Shown: in pieces, positions 25,838 through 34,903 of the stretch | How the letters are laid out: the number at the start of each line of letters is the position of its first letter | Position numbering within the stretch: the first letter of the stretch is position 1 | DNA from: Carboxydocella sporoproducens DSM 16521 | GTDB lineage: Bacteria; Bacillota; GCA-003054495; Carboxydocellales; Carboxydocellaceae | Direction: 5' to 3' | NCBI RefSeq assembly: GCF_900167165.1 | Contig: NZ_FUXM01000014.1 | Coordinates: forward strand, 1 to 47,219 | Length of the DNA: 47,219 nucleotides | The notes under the pieces: generated by a model | What the model saw: the letters and a program-made list of their open reading frames with translations, nothing else | What the model was told of the DNA's origin: nothing | The model's database searches: none | Translations under genes and position numbers: made by a program

Positions 25838-26971
25838 ATGAAAGTTCAAGGAATTGCCAAAGCGATAGTGGATAAGCTTCTGGAAACCAGTAACCGTCTG
25901 GGCCAGGGCCGCAATTGTGGTGTGTTCGGTCTGGTCAATGAACAGGGTATTATCGATTGTATCACTCCCCTGGTTGAGGGGGGGATTTCAGGTTTGCCCC
26001 TGCGCCAGCTTTTAAAATACATCTGTAACATGGAAGGCAGACCTGTGATCGAAGGTTTGATGAGTTTGCCAGACAACGCCGTCTTCATTATTACACGGCC
26101 AGGGAAAAGCGGCTTGATTACTGATGTCAGTGGGATTAATTTTTTTGGCTGTTCTGTTGTGGCAATTGGTATTAAACATAAGCGTGTGGCTGGCATCGGT
26201 TATATTGATGTCAGGCCAGATTATTTCGACCTGGGAACTAAAGCCGAGCGAGTGGATCTAGATATACTGGCCGCTGATAATATGGATGAGGAGAGAAGAG
26301 TATTGCAAGCCAGTAATGAATTAGCCCAGAGATTTCTCTACCTATCAGAGCCTGTCTCGGTTGTAGAGACAGAGCTAAAACCCTGGCCAGGGCCCTTTTG
26401 CCAGCAAAACTGGCAGCTCCAGCGGTTTGAGGTAAATACTATTGCCAAAGAGCTGGCTCAGGAGCTGGTAGTAAAGTCTACAGAGGTGGGACAAGGCCGG
26501 GAGGTAGCGGTAATCGGCATTGTGGATGAAAAGGGGCATGTTACCGGCATGGGAAAACCGGTAGTGGGTGGTATGGGCTATATCCCTTCCCGGCTAATTG
26601 CTTCCAGCGCTGTGGACATTAGTGGGAGGAGCCTAAAAGAAATTTATGCTAAACTGGTTCCGGAAAATGCCGTTTTTGTGCATACCCATCCTGGTGGAAC
26701 CGGGGTCATGCATATGGGAGACGCTATGGCTGGACCGGGGACCTGGGGTAGACCGATTATCGCCATTGGTCACGACCAGGATGGCAACATAAAAGGGGCT
26801 ACAGTAATTGAAGTCCGAGAGGAAATTTTCCGGCTGGCAGATGAAGATGAGAAAATCAGTCAGGAGTTTTTCCAGGCTGAGACTCCGGAAGCAGAAGCGG
26901 AAATCCGTAACCGCAAATTCGGGATTGCCCAGGAATTTACCGCTTTATGTAAAGCAATTGAGCTCGTCTAG
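25838..26971 (+). CDS. tandemly duplicated JAMM-like putative metalloprotease
   Basis: This 377-residue protein consists of two similar halves (about residues 1-135 and 200-335), each opening with an IAK…GQGR…GxVxExG pattern. The second half has His282, His284, His292 and Asp295 in HTHPGGTGVMHMGD, resembling the JAMM/MPN zinc motif HxH-x7-S-x2-D with Ser replaced by His. In the first half the corresponding segment reads ITRPGKSGLITD and both histidines are lost. It is therefore probably one active and one structural domain. No signal peptide or membrane helix. Substrate unknown. A hairpin covers its ribosome site, and a strong terminator follows. Confidence 0.65.
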   Translation: MKVQGIAKAIVDKLLETSNRLGQGRNCGVFGLVNEQGIIDCITPLVEGGISGLPLRQLLKYICNMEGRPVIEGLMSLPDNAVFIITRPGKSGLITDVSGINFFGCSVVAIGIKHKRVAGIGYIDVRPDYFDLGTKAERVDLDILAADNMDEERRVLQASNELAQRFLYLSEPVSVVETELKPWPGPFCQQNWQLQRFEVNTIAKELAQELVVKSTEVGQGREVAVIGIVDEKGHVTGMGKPVVGGMGYIPSRLIASSAVDISGRSLKEIYAKLVPENAVFVHTHPGGTGVMHMGDAMAGPGTWGRPIIAIGHDQDGNIKGATVIEVREEIFRLADEDEKISQEFFQAETPEAEAEIRNRKFGIAQEFTALCKAIELV

Positions 26972-26986
26972 ACTTTATGCTAAAAT
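26958..26986 (+). promoter_or_regulatory. promoter ahead of the ftsY terminator
   Basis: TTGAGC (26958-26963) and TAAAAT (26981-26986) are separated by 17 bp, with TGC directly before the -10 (extended -10). It overlaps the end of the JAMM-like gene. It is the only good promoter candidate for ftsY and the salvage genes, but a terminator intervenes. Confidence 0.5.
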
Positions 26987-27002
26987 TAAAAAATGATGCC
27001 AG

Positions 27003-27035
27003 TGGTTAAGGAGGCATCCTCCTTAACCATTTTTT
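27003..27035 (+). terminator. intrinsic terminator before ftsY
   Basis: A 12-bp stem TGGTTAAGGAGG/CCTCCTTAACCA (27003-27014/27018-27029) with loop CAT is followed by six T. Only 17 bp separate it from the ftsY start. Confidence 0.9.
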
Positions 27036-27052
27036 GCGAGGGAGGGTATTAC

Positions 27053-27985
27053 ATGGGCTTTTTTAGCAAGTTAAAAGAAAGTCTGGCCAAAACCAGGCAG
27101 GTTTTCGTAGAAAAAATTGAGACTTTATTAACGGGATACCGTAAACCCGATGAGGAGTTTTTCGAAGAGCTGGAAGAAGCTCTGATTCAGGCAGACGTGG
27201 GTGTGACTACTTCCATGCAGCTCGTAGAAAAACTGCAGAAGATATGCAAAGAAAGGCGCATTGAAGATGCATCACTATTAAAAGATGTGCTTGCTGAAGA
27301 AGTTGCCCGAATTTTAGGAGAAGAGGATATTGAGCTTAATCTGAAAGGGCAGCCGTTTTCAGTAATTCTCGTAGTTGGAGTAAATGGGGTAGGGAAAACC
27401 ACAACCATTGGTAAACTAGCCTGGTTTTTAAAAAGCCAGGGCAAAAAAGTCATTCTAGCAGCAGGGGATACTTTCCGCGCCGCTGCGATTGACCAGCTGG
27501 AAATCTGGGGAAACAGAGCCGGAGTAGAAGTGATCAAGCACCAGGAAGGCAGTGATCCGGCGGCAGTAGCCTTTGATGCTATGCAAGCTGCTAGAGCTAG
27601 AAAAGCTGATGTTATCATTATTGATACAGCCGGGCGGCTGCATAACAAAGTTAATTTGATGGAAGAATTGAAGAAAATTAAACGAGTGATTCAACGAGAA
27701 GTTCCGGATGCCCCCCACGAGGTTTTGCTGGTACTGGACGCTACTACAGGACAGAATGCAGTAAACCAGGCCAAGATCTTTGGTGAGGCTGCCGGAGTAA
27801 CAGGGATTGTCCTTACCAAGCTGGACGGCACTGCCAAGGGTGGAGTGATAATTTCCATTAAAAACGAGTTAAAAGTGCCGGTGAAATTCATTGGCATCGG
27901 GGAGAAGATGGAGGACTTGAGGCCCTTTGCCCCCCAGGAATTTGCCTCTGCCCTCTTTGACCGAAGTGATGCAAAGGAGATGTAG
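27053..27985 (+). CDS. ftsY: signal recognition particle receptor FtsY
   Basis: This 310-residue protein has the N-terminal helical domain and the SRP GTPase domain with [15 protein letters not shown] (G1), DTAGR (G3) and [10 protein letters not shown] (G4). It lacks a long acidic A domain, as is usual in Firmicutes. It docks SRP-ribosome complexes at the membrane; its partner Ffh is encoded at 41.0 kb. ATG 27053 follows GAGGGAGGG; upstream in-frame ATGs fall in the terminator. The salvage gene mtnP starts 4 bp after its stop, so ftsY heads an unusual operon. Confidence 0.94.
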   Translation: MGFFSKLKESLAKTRQVFVEKIETLLTGYRKPDEEFFEELEEALIQADVGVTTSMQLVEKLQKICKERRIEDASLLKDVLAEEVARILGEEDIELNLKGQPFSVILVVGVNGVGKTTTIGKLAWFLKSQGKKVILAAGDTFRAAAIDQLEIWGNRAGVEVIKHQEGSDPAAVAFDAMQAARARKADVIIIDTAGRLHNKVNLMEELKKIKRVIQREVPDAPHEVLLVLDATTGQNAVNQAKIFGEAAGVTGIVLTKLDGTAKGGVIISIKNELKVPVKFIGIGEKMEDLRPFAPQEFASALFDRSDAKEM

Positions 27986-27989
27986 AAAA

Positions 27990-28781
27990 ATGGCGATTGA
28001 AGTAGCGATAATTGGGGGAACGGGAGTTTATGATCCCCGCCTGTTTAGCGATTTACGAGATGAGTTGCTGGAAAATGAATATGGCACTACCAGTGTAAAA
28101 ATAGGACTTTACAAAGGCAAGGAAATAGCATTCCTGAATCGCCATGGGGCTGGACATTCTGTGCCCCCCCATCTGGTAAATTACCGGGCAAATATTAAGG
28201 CTTTAAAGGATCTGGGAGTTCAGAGGATTTTTGCAACAGCTGCAGTGGGTTCCCTGAAACAGGAATTCCCTCCCGGTGCTTTTGTCCTGGTAGATCAATT
28301 CCTGGATTTTACCAAACAGCGGGAATCCACCTTTTTTACCGGGGGCGAAAAAGGGGTTATTCATATTGATATGACTGAACCCTATTGTCCCCACTTGCGA
28401 GAAATCATCGCTCAGGCTGCAAGCAGAAAAGGCATCGAAATAGCCAAAGGCGGGGTGTATGTTTGTACTGAAGGGCCTCGCTTTGAAACCCCGGCGGAAA
28501 TACGCATGTACCGTAGCTTAGGTGGAGATCTGGTTGGCATGACTTCCGTTCCGGAAGTGGTTTTGGCGCGAGAAGCGGAAATTTGCTATGCTACAATTGC
28601 CATGGTGACTAACTTTGCAGCTGGAATATCGCCCACTCCTTTAACTCATACGGAAGTACTGGAAACGATGGCCCAGAATGCAAGCAAGTTGCAAACCCTA
28701 TTACTGGAGGTTATGGATAATCTACCCCAGGAACGGAATTGTAGCTGTGGCCGGGCTATTTCGGATCTGGGCAGTTTGTAA
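27990..28781 (+). CDS. mtnP: 5'-deoxy-nucleoside phosphorylase, MTAP/MTIP family
   Basis: This 263-residue protein is of the trimeric purine nucleoside phosphorylase family. It has GGTGVYD at the N-terminus, [18 protein letters not shown] (phosphate site) and [13 protein letters not shown]. Where adenine-specific MTAPs have a TDYD-type segment it reads VTNFAAGIS with Asn208. The same Asn is found in methylthioinosine phosphorylase and guanine/hypoxanthine PNPs. It may therefore prefer methylthioinosine or 5'-deoxyinosine. ATG 27990 is 9 nt from AGGAGA. It is co-directional with mtnA, and the final gene of the operon encodes a matching deaminase. Confidence 0.85.
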   Translation: MAIEVAIIGGTGVYDPRLFSDLRDELLENEYGTTSVKIGLYKGKEIAFLNRHGAGHSVPPHLVNYRANIKALKDLGVQRIFATAAVGSLKQEFPPGAFVLVDQFLDFTKQRESTFFTGGEKGVIHIDMTEPYCPHLREIIAQAASRKGIEIAKGGVYVCTEGPRFETPAEIRMYRSLGGDLVGMTSVPEVVLAREAEICYATIAMVTNFAAGISPTPLTHTEVLETMAQNASKLQTLLLEVMDNLPQERNCSCGRAISDLGSL

Positions 28782-28795
28782 AGGAGGCAATTGTT

Positions 28796-29839
28796 GTGGA
28801 GAGCTTACGCTGGCGAGAAGGGATATTGGAGATACTGGATCAAACCAGGCTTCCATTAACCATCGAATATGTACAATCCTCGGACTATCTGGCGGTAGCC
28901 AATGCCATTAAATCTATGCAAGTGCGCGGTGCGCCGGCTATAGGATCGGCGGCTGCCTTTGGCTATGCCATGGGGGCCCGGGAACATCAAAACCTGCCCA
29001 GAGAGCAATTTCTGGCGGAAATGCAAGAGGTGAAACAGGTCCTGGCCAGCACCAGGCCTACAGCTGTTAACCTGTTCTGGGCCTTAGATCGTATGGAGAA
29101 GAAACTGCTAGAGGTATCCCACTTGCAGCCTGCAGAAATAGCCGACATTCTTCTGGAGGAGGCTAAAGCTATACACCAGGAAGATCTGGAGTTGAATCGC
29201 CGTATGGGTGAATATGGACAACAGCTGATTCCCTCCGGAGCCCGTATTCTTACCCACTGTAATGCAGGGGCCCTGGCAACAGCAGGGTTTGGTACTGCCC
29301 TGGGGGTAATCAGAGCTGCCCATGCTGCTGGCAAACAGGTACAGGTTTATGCTGATGAAACCAGACCTTTGCTGCAGGGGGCTCGCTTAACTGCCTTTGA
29401 ACTTATGCAGGATGGGATTCCGGTTACCTTAATTACCGATAATATGGCCGGTTATCTGATGCGGCGGGGAATGGTTGATCTGGTCATAGTTGGTGCAGAC
29501 CGCATTACTGCCAATGGCGATGTGGCCAATAAGATTGGTACTTATGGCTTAGCTGTTTTAGCCAAAGAAAATAAGATTCCATTTTATGTGGCGGCACCAT
29601 ATTCCACAGTGGACTTGACTTTGGCTTCCGGAGACGATATACCTATCGAAGAAAGAGATCCCCGGGAAATAACTCATATATGCGGCCAGCGGATTGCTCC
29701 CGAAGGGGTAAAAGTCTTTAATCCAGCCTTTGATATTACTCCCAATTATTTGATTGATGCCATTATTACCGAAAAAGGAATTATCAGAAAGCCCTATAAA
29801 GTCAATTTGCAAAAAACATATGGGGAGGGAGCAAAATGA
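28796..29839 (+). CDS. mtnA: methylthioribose-1-phosphate isomerase
   Basis: This 347-residue protein has the MtnA signature RGAPAIG near the N-terminus. The catalytic Cys is in [10 protein letters not shown] and the catalytic Asp in [11 protein letters not shown]. It isomerises 5-methylthioribose-1-phosphate to the ribulose-1-phosphate, and in DHAP-shunt organisms also 5-deoxyribose-1-phosphate. Start is GTG with AAGGAGG at 8 nt. It overlaps the SAH hydrolase gene by 4 bp. No mtnB, mtnC or mtnD genes for the full methionine salvage pathway are present; an aldolase is present instead. Confidence 0.92.
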   Translation: MESLRWREGILEILDQTRLPLTIEYVQSSDYLAVANAIKSMQVRGAPAIGSAAAFGYAMGAREHQNLPREQFLAEMQEVKQVLASTRPTAVNLFWALDRMEKKLLEVSHLQPAEIADILLEEAKAIHQEDLELNRRMGEYGQQLIPSGARILTHCNAGALATAGFGTALGVIRAAHAAGKQVQVYADETRPLLQGARLTAFELMQDGIPVTLITDNMAGYLMRRGMVDLVIVGADRITANGDVANKIGTYGLAVLAKENKIPFYVAAPYSTVDLTLASGDDIPIEERDPREITHICGQRIAPEGVKVFNPAFDITPNYLIDAIITEKGIIRKPYKVNLQKTYGEGAK

Positions 29840-31089
29840 ATTATCTAGTCAGAGATATCAACCTGGCGGAAAATGGCGCAAAAAAAATTGCCTGGGTTAA
29901 AGAACACATGCCGGTATTAAATGAAATCCGTAAGGAATTTGAACGGGATAAACCTTTTAATGGAAAAAGAGTTGCCATTTCCATGCATTTAGAAGCCAAA
30001 ACTGCTTACCTGGCTCTGGTTTTGCAAGCCGGGGGCGCAAATGTTAGCATCACAGGCTCTAATCCCCTCTCCACTCAGGATGATGTAGCAGCAGCACTGG
30101 CGGCACAAGGTTTACAGGTATTCTCCTGGTATAATGCTACTCCTGAGGAATACAAACAGCATTTATTGATGGTACTGGACACCCGGCCGGATATTATTAT
30201 AGATGATGGTGGCGATTTAATGCATTTAATTCACACAGAAAGGCCGGAATTGGCTAGCTCCATTATCGGTGGTTGTGAAGAAACTACTACCGGTGTCTTG
30301 CGCCTGCGGGCCCTGGAAAAGGAAAACCGCCTGCCCTTTCCTATGATCGCTGTTAATGACGCCTATAGTAAATATTTGTTTGACAATCGTTATGGGACCG
30401 GGGAGTCAGTCTGGACAGGGATTATGCGAACTACTAATCTGATAGTTGCAGGTAAGACAGTGGTCGTTATTGGTTATGGCTGGTGTGGGAAAGGGGTAGC
30501 GATGCGAGCTAAAGGCCTGGGGGCCAAAATTATTATTTGTGAGGTTGACCCCATCAAAGCCATTGAAGCCCATATGGATGGGTTCCAGGTAATGACCATG
30601 GATGAGGCAGCGGCTTTAGGAGATGTGTTTATTACAGTTACCGGTTGCAAGGATGTAATCCGGCGCTGGCATTATGAAAAAATGAAAAACGGGGTACTGC
30701 TGGCCAATGCCGGACACTTTGATGTGGAAATCAATAAACCGGAGTTGAATGAACTGGCAATAAGCAAACGGGTAGTACGCAAAGATATTGAAGAATTTAC
30801 GCTGGCAGATGGTCGGAAGTTATATCTACTAGCAGAAGGACGACTGGTTAATCTGGCAGCGGGTGATGGCCATCCTGCCGAAATTATGGATACTTCCTTT
30901 GCCTTGCAAGCTCTGTCAGCCCGTTATCTAGTGGAAAATGGCACCAAACTGGAGAAAAAAGTATACCTGGTTAGTCCGGAGATTGATAGGAGAGTAGCAG
31001 AATTAAAACTGCAGTCTCTCGGAATTACCATAGATAAATTGACACCGGAACAGGAAGCCTATCTTTATGGCTGGCAACATGGTGAGTAA
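29836..31089 (+). CDS. ahcY: adenosylhomocysteinase, archaeal-like short form
   Basis: This 417-residue NAD-dependent enzyme has the substrate-binding [15 protein letters not shown] and [19 protein letters not shown] motifs and a Rossmann [11 protein letters not shown] motif. It lacks the C-terminal Lys/Tyr-containing extension of the eukaryotic and proteobacterial enzymes. This short form is seen in archaea and Thermotoga; in Methanocaldococcus the enzyme prefers S-inosylhomocysteine. It would release homocysteine from SAH or its deaminated form. It is translationally coupled to mtnA and lies in the same operon as a deaminase. Confidence 0.9.
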   Translation: MNYLVRDINLAENGAKKIAWVKEHMPVLNEIRKEFERDKPFNGKRVAISMHLEAKTAYLALVLQAGGANVSITGSNPLSTQDDVAAALAAQGLQVFSWYNATPEEYKQHLLMVLDTRPDIIIDDGGDLMHLIHTERPELASSIIGGCEETTTGVLRLRALEKENRLPFPMIAVNDAYSKYLFDNRYGTGESVWTGIMRTTNLIVAGKTVVVIGYGWCGKGVAMRAKGLGAKIIICEVDPIKAIEAHMDGFQVMTMDEAAALGDVFITVTGCKDVIRRWHYEKMKNGVLLANAGHFDVEINKPELNELAISKRVVRKDIEEFTLADGRKLYLLAEGRLVNLAAGDGHPAEIMDTSFALQALSARYLVENGTKLEKKVYLVSPEIDRRVAELKLQSLGITIDKLTPEQEAYLYGWQHGE

Positions 31090-31109
31090 ACACTGGAAGG
31101 AGCACATTT

Positions 31110-32900
31110 ATGTTTGGCTGGATGGGCAAAATTATTCGTATCGATCTAGACAATTATGAAGTAAAGGTAGACACAATTGTTGAAACAATTTACCGGCAAT
31201 ATATCGGGGGCAGGGGACTGGGAACTTATCTCCTTTACCGGGAAACGGATCCCGGTTTGGATCCCTTAAGTCCCCAGAACCCTTTAATTTTTACCGTTGG
31301 GCCCCTGACCGGAACGAAAGTACCAACTTCCGGTAGATTTAGTCTATCCACTAAGTCGCCATTGACTGGAACCATTTTTGATTCCAATGCTGGTGGGGTC
31401 TGGGGGGTTAAGTTCAAACGCTGTGGCTTCGATGCCCTGTATATCAAAGGGAAGGCAGCAGAGCCGGTATATATAGTAATCAAGAATGACCAGATTCAAA
31501 TAAAAGCTGCTGCTGAGCTCTGGGGAAGAGATACCAGGGAAACTACTGAATTGCTAAAACAAAAGGAAGGCAGTCAGGTAAGTGTAGCCTGTATTGGCCC
31601 TGCTGGAGAAAACCTGGTAAAATATGCAGCTATCATTAACGACTATAGCCGGGCTTTGGGGCGCGGTGGTGTGGGAGCAGTTATGGGAGCCAAAAATCTC
31701 AAAGCCATAGTAGTTGATGGAGAGAAGAAGGTTCCTGTAGCAGATCCTGAGCGCCTGGATTTTGTGGTTTATGAAACTAATAAATGGCTAAAGGCTAATC
31801 CTATTACTTCCCAGGGACTCCCGGAATTTGGCACTGCAGTGCTGGTCAATCTTTTTAATGAACTGGGCATTTTACCCACTCGTAATTTTCAGCAGTCACA
31901 GTTCGAAAGGGCGGAAGATATTTCGGGAGAACGGCTAGCAGAAACCCTGACTATTAAGAGAAGTGGCTGTTATGCCTGTCCTATCCAGTGTTCCCGGGTT
32001 ACTAAAGTAGGTGAACAATCAGGGGAAGGACCGGAGTATGAGACCATCTGGTCTTTTGGCGCTCAGTGTGGGATAGCTGACCTGGAGCTCATAACCCGGG
32101 CAAATTATCTCTGTAATTTGCTGGGTTTGGACACTATCTCTACAGGTAGCACCATTGGCTGTGCAATGGAACTGGCAGAAAAAGGGCATCTGACCGAGGA
32201 TCTGGCTTTTGGTTCCCGGGAGAAAATACTGGAACTGATTGAATTTATCGCTTATCGACGGTCAATTGGAAATGACCTGGCGGAAGGCAGCAAAAGACTG
32301 GCAGAAAAATATGGAGCTCCCGAACTGGCTATGCAAGTAAAAGGCCTGGAGATGCCGGCCTATGATCCCAGGGGCACCCAGGGAATGGGACTGGCGCTGG
32401 CTACATCCAACCGCGGTGCCTGTCATTTACGAGCCTATATGGTAGGACCGGAAGTGCTGGGGGTACCGAAACTGGTAGATCCTTATAGCCCGGCAGGGAA
32501 GGCGGGGTTAACAATTAATTTCCAGAACATCAATGCCGCTATGGACACCCTGGTACTCTGCCGCTTTATTGGACTGGCGGTTTCAGAAGAATACTTTGCC
32601 CGCTTGCTGACTGCAGTGACAGGTATCAATTATCAGCCTCAGGATTTGCATATCATCGGGGAACGCATCTGGAACCTGGAAAGGCTATTTAATCTTAAAG
32701 CCGGCTTTAGCGCAGCTGATGATACTCTTCCCCCAAGACTTTTAAAAGAACCAGTTCAATCGGGACCTGCTGCCGGTATGGTGGTACAGTTGGAAACCAT
32801 GGTAAGGGAATATTACCATTATCGGGGCTGGGACAAGCAAGGAGTGCCCACTCCCGCCAAATTAAGACAGTTAGGACTGGAGGAAGACCATAGTGCTTAA
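31110..32900 (+). CDS. aor: aldehyde:ferredoxin oxidoreductase (tungsten type)
   Basis: This 596-residue protein covers the full AOR family length. The [4Fe-4S] ligands are Cys287, Cys290, Cys294 and Cys484. The pterin-binding stretch YDPRGTQGMGLALATSNRGACH is intact. Such enzymes oxidise aldehydes to acids with ferredoxin as acceptor, using tungsten (or molybdenum) bis-pterin, in the cytoplasm. The ATG follows GGAAGGAG. The next gene overlaps its end by 8 bp and encodes an aldolase, which suggests this AOR removes the aldehyde made by that aldolase. Confidence 0.9.
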   Translation: MFGWMGKIIRIDLDNYEVKVDTIVETIYRQYIGGRGLGTYLLYRETDPGLDPLSPQNPLIFTVGPLTGTKVPTSGRFSLSTKSPLTGTIFDSNAGGVWGVKFKRCGFDALYIKGKAAEPVYIVIKNDQIQIKAAAELWGRDTRETTELLKQKEGSQVSVACIGPAGENLVKYAAIINDYSRALGRGGVGAVMGAKNLKAIVVDGEKKVPVADPERLDFVVYETNKWLKANPITSQGLPEFGTAVLVNLFNELGILPTRNFQQSQFERAEDISGERLAETLTIKRSGCYACPIQCSRVTKVGEQSGEGPEYETIWSFGAQCGIADLELITRANYLCNLLGLDTISTGSTIGCAMELAEKGHLTEDLAFGSREKILELIEFIAYRRSIGNDLAEGSKRLAEKYGAPELAMQVKGLEMPAYDPRGTQGMGLALATSNRGACHLRAYMVGPEVLGVPKLVDPYSPAGKAGLTINFQNINAAMDTLVLCRFIGLAVSEEYFARLLTAVTGINYQPQDLHIIGERIWNLERLFNLKAGFSAADDTLPPRLLKEPVQSGPAAGMVVQLETMVREYYHYRGWDKQGVPTPAKLRQLGLEEDHSA

Positions 32901-33486
32901 TATGTTCCAGTTGGTAGGCCGGGACCTTTTTCAATCGGGATTAAACAATTCCCATAGTGGAAACTTAAGTATCAGGCAGGGAGACCGGATAATTATTACC
33001 CGTCGCGGAGCAATGCTGGGACATTTAACAGAGCGGGACCTAATTGAAACTGGGCTGGAGAAAAATGATTGCCATATTACCCTGGCGTCAACAGAAATTC
33101 GGGTCCACCGGGCCATTTACCGCAATACAGCGGCCCTGGCTATTGTCCATGCCCATCCGGTGTTTGCAACAACCCTGTCACTTTTGGAAGATGAGATTAT
33201 ACCTGTGGACTCAGAAGGAGCCTATTTGTTGCATAAAATACCAGTATTGAGTGTGGAACATACAGTGGGCTCACAGGAAGTTGAACAAAAACTCCCTGAC
33301 TTATTGAAGGAATACAAGATTGTGATGGTTCGCGGCCATGGCAGTTTTGCTATTGGTCAATTGCTGGAAGAAGCCTATCAATTAACTGCCAGTCTGGAAC
33401 ACAGCTGTAAGATAGCTTATTACACTCGCTTATTAAAAGAAAGGGAGAATCCGAAAGCTAAAACGAAGCAGCTGGCCCAGTGGTAG
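32893..33486 (+). CDS. class II aldolase (fuculose/5-deoxyribulose-1-phosphate type)
   Basis: This 197-residue protein has the zinc ligands His86 and His88 (VHAHP) and His149 (RGHGSF). The catalytic Glu68 lies in STEIR and the phosphate-binding SGNLSIR at 22-28, as in FucA-type enzymes. The family also includes MtnB dehydratases; the intact Glu-His-His-His set does not separate these. With mtnP and mtnA upstream, cleavage of 5-deoxy- or 5-methylthioribulose-1-phosphate to DHAP and an aldehyde is likely. Start is GTG 32893 with GGAGGA 8 nt upstream; ATG 32902 is possible. Confidence 0.8.
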   Translation: MLNMFQLVGRDLFQSGLNNSHSGNLSIRQGDRIIITRRGAMLGHLTERDLIETGLEKNDCHITLASTEIRVHRAIYRNTAALAIVHAHPVFATTLSLLEDEIIPVDSEGAYLLHKIPVLSVEHTVGSQEVEQKLPDLLKEYKIVMVRGHGSFAIGQLLEEAYQLTASLEHSCKIAYYTRLLKERENPKAKTKQLAQW

Positions 33487-33502
33487 AAAAGGAGGGTGCT
33501 TT

Positions 33503-34813
33503 ATGGGCAGTTTATTAATTAAAAACGCAACTGCTATATTGCCAATGACTGGGCCGGATCAGATTTTGTACAATGCTGATCTGGCCATTGAAGGCAAGGA
33601 AATCAAGTATGTCGGAAACGTGCCCGCTGAATTTCAACCCGATACAGTAATAGATGCCAGAGGCAAGGTCGTTATGCCGGGTCTGGTTAACTGTCACAAC
33701 CATGCCGCAATGACGCTGCTGAGGAGTTATGCTGATGATTTACCATTAATGGAATGGCTACAGAAAAAAATCTGGCCAATCGAGGCCCATCTAAATAGTG
33801 AAGATGTATACTGGGGTTCATTGCTGGCCTGTGCTGAAATGGTTAAGAGTGGAACTACCCTCTTTGCTGATATGTATTTTGAAATGGGCAGAGTGGCTGA
33901 AGCTGCTCAGGTAGTAGGAATCAGAGCTAATTTGGCTCGGGGCATGATCGGCTTTGGACCGAATGCAGAGCGGGCCATTAATGAATCAGTAGAGCTGGTA
34001 GAATGCTGGCATTGCAAGGCAGATGGCATGGTCAAGGTTATGCTTGGACCCCATGCACCTTATACCTGCCCACCCGAGTATCTGGAACGGGTAATGAAAC
34101 TGGCTGATGATCTAAAAGTAGGTATCCATATTCACCTGGCAGAAACTAAAGCCGAAGTGGAAGAAATTAAAGAAAAATACGGCACCACTCCTGTTAAATT
34201 GATGGACCAGATTGGTCTCTTTAAGGGACGGCAGGTTCTGGCCGCGCACTGTGTCCATTTAACTGATGAAGAGATGGAAATACTGGCTAACCATAAAGTT
34301 GGAATTGCGCATAATCCGGAGAGCAACATGAAGCTTGCTTCTGGAGTGGCCCCAGTTCCCCGCCTCCTGGAGTTAGGGGCTGTGGTTGGCCTGGGGACAG
34401 ATGGGCCTTCCTCTAACAATAACCTGGATCTAATGCAGGAAATGAGAAGCGCAGCTCTACTACATAAAGTTTTTACCATGAACCCTACGGTGTTGCCTGC
34501 TTACACAGCTCTGGAGATGGCTACGGTTAAAGGTGCTCAGGCCCTTGGCTACGATAATCTGGGGCAGTTGCAACCAGGATACCTGGCTGATATCATCTTA
34601 ATCGATCTGGAGAAGCCCCATTTATACCCGCGCCATGACCTGATAGCCAATCTGGTCTATTCGGCTACTGCAGCAGACGTAGATACGGTGATTGTTAACG
34701 GTCGAGTCATCATGACCGAACGCAAACTTCTTTTTGTTGATGAAAAGGAAGTTATTGAGAGAGCAGAAGCCCGGACGAAGGAACTACTGGCCCGGGCTGC
34801 CAGCGAAAAATAG
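33503..34813 (+). CDS. mtaD: MTA/SAH/5'-deoxyadenosine deaminase (amidohydrolase)
   Basis: This 436-residue cytoplasmic metal-dependent hydrolase has the amidohydrolase ligands in NCHNHAAMTLL, the HIHLAET motif, HCVHLTDEE and GTDGPSSNN. This is the pattern of COG0402 deaminases MtaD/DadD. It would deaminate MTA, SAH, 5'-deoxyadenosine and possibly aminofutalosine. It is the last gene of the salvage operon, with AAAGGAGG upstream and a terminator following. The range of substrates is not determined by sequence. Confidence 0.87.
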   Translation: MGSLLIKNATAILPMTGPDQILYNADLAIEGKEIKYVGNVPAEFQPDTVIDARGKVVMPGLVNCHNHAAMTLLRSYADDLPLMEWLQKKIWPIEAHLNSEDVYWGSLLACAEMVKSGTTLFADMYFEMGRVAEAAQVVGIRANLARGMIGFGPNAERAINESVELVECWHCKADGMVKVMLGPHAPYTCPPEYLERVMKLADDLKVGIHIHLAETKAEVEEIKEKYGTTPVKLMDQIGLFKGRQVLAAHCVHLTDEEMEILANHKVGIAHNPESNMKLASGVAPVPRLLELGAVVGLGTDGPSSNNNLDLMQEMRSAALLHKVFTMNPTVLPAYTALEMATVKGAQALGYDNLGQLQPGYLADIILIDLEKPHLYPRHDLIANLVYSATAADVDTVIVNGRVIMTERKLLFVDEKEVIERAEARTKELLARAASEK

Positions 34814-34822
34814 GGAAAAGTA

Positions 34823-34847
34823 GCCTGTCCCGTTGGGGCAGGCTTTT
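34823..34847 (+). terminator. intrinsic terminator after mtaD
   Basis: GCCTGTCCC (34823-34831) pairs with GGGGCAGGC (34835-34843), with one G-T pair and a 3-nt loop, followed by TTTT. Confidence 0.8.
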
Positions 34848-34874
34848 GCCGTTTTATAAAAGGAGTGATATAAT
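34846..34874 (+). promoter_or_regulatory. promoter of the DUF2600 gene
   Basis: TTGCCG (34846-34851, overlapping the terminator tail) and TATAAT (34869-34874) are separated by 17 bp, about 30 bp upstream of the ATG. Confidence 0.65.
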
Positions 34875-34903
34875 CATAGTGATTCATTGACAGGAGGTAG
34901 CTC

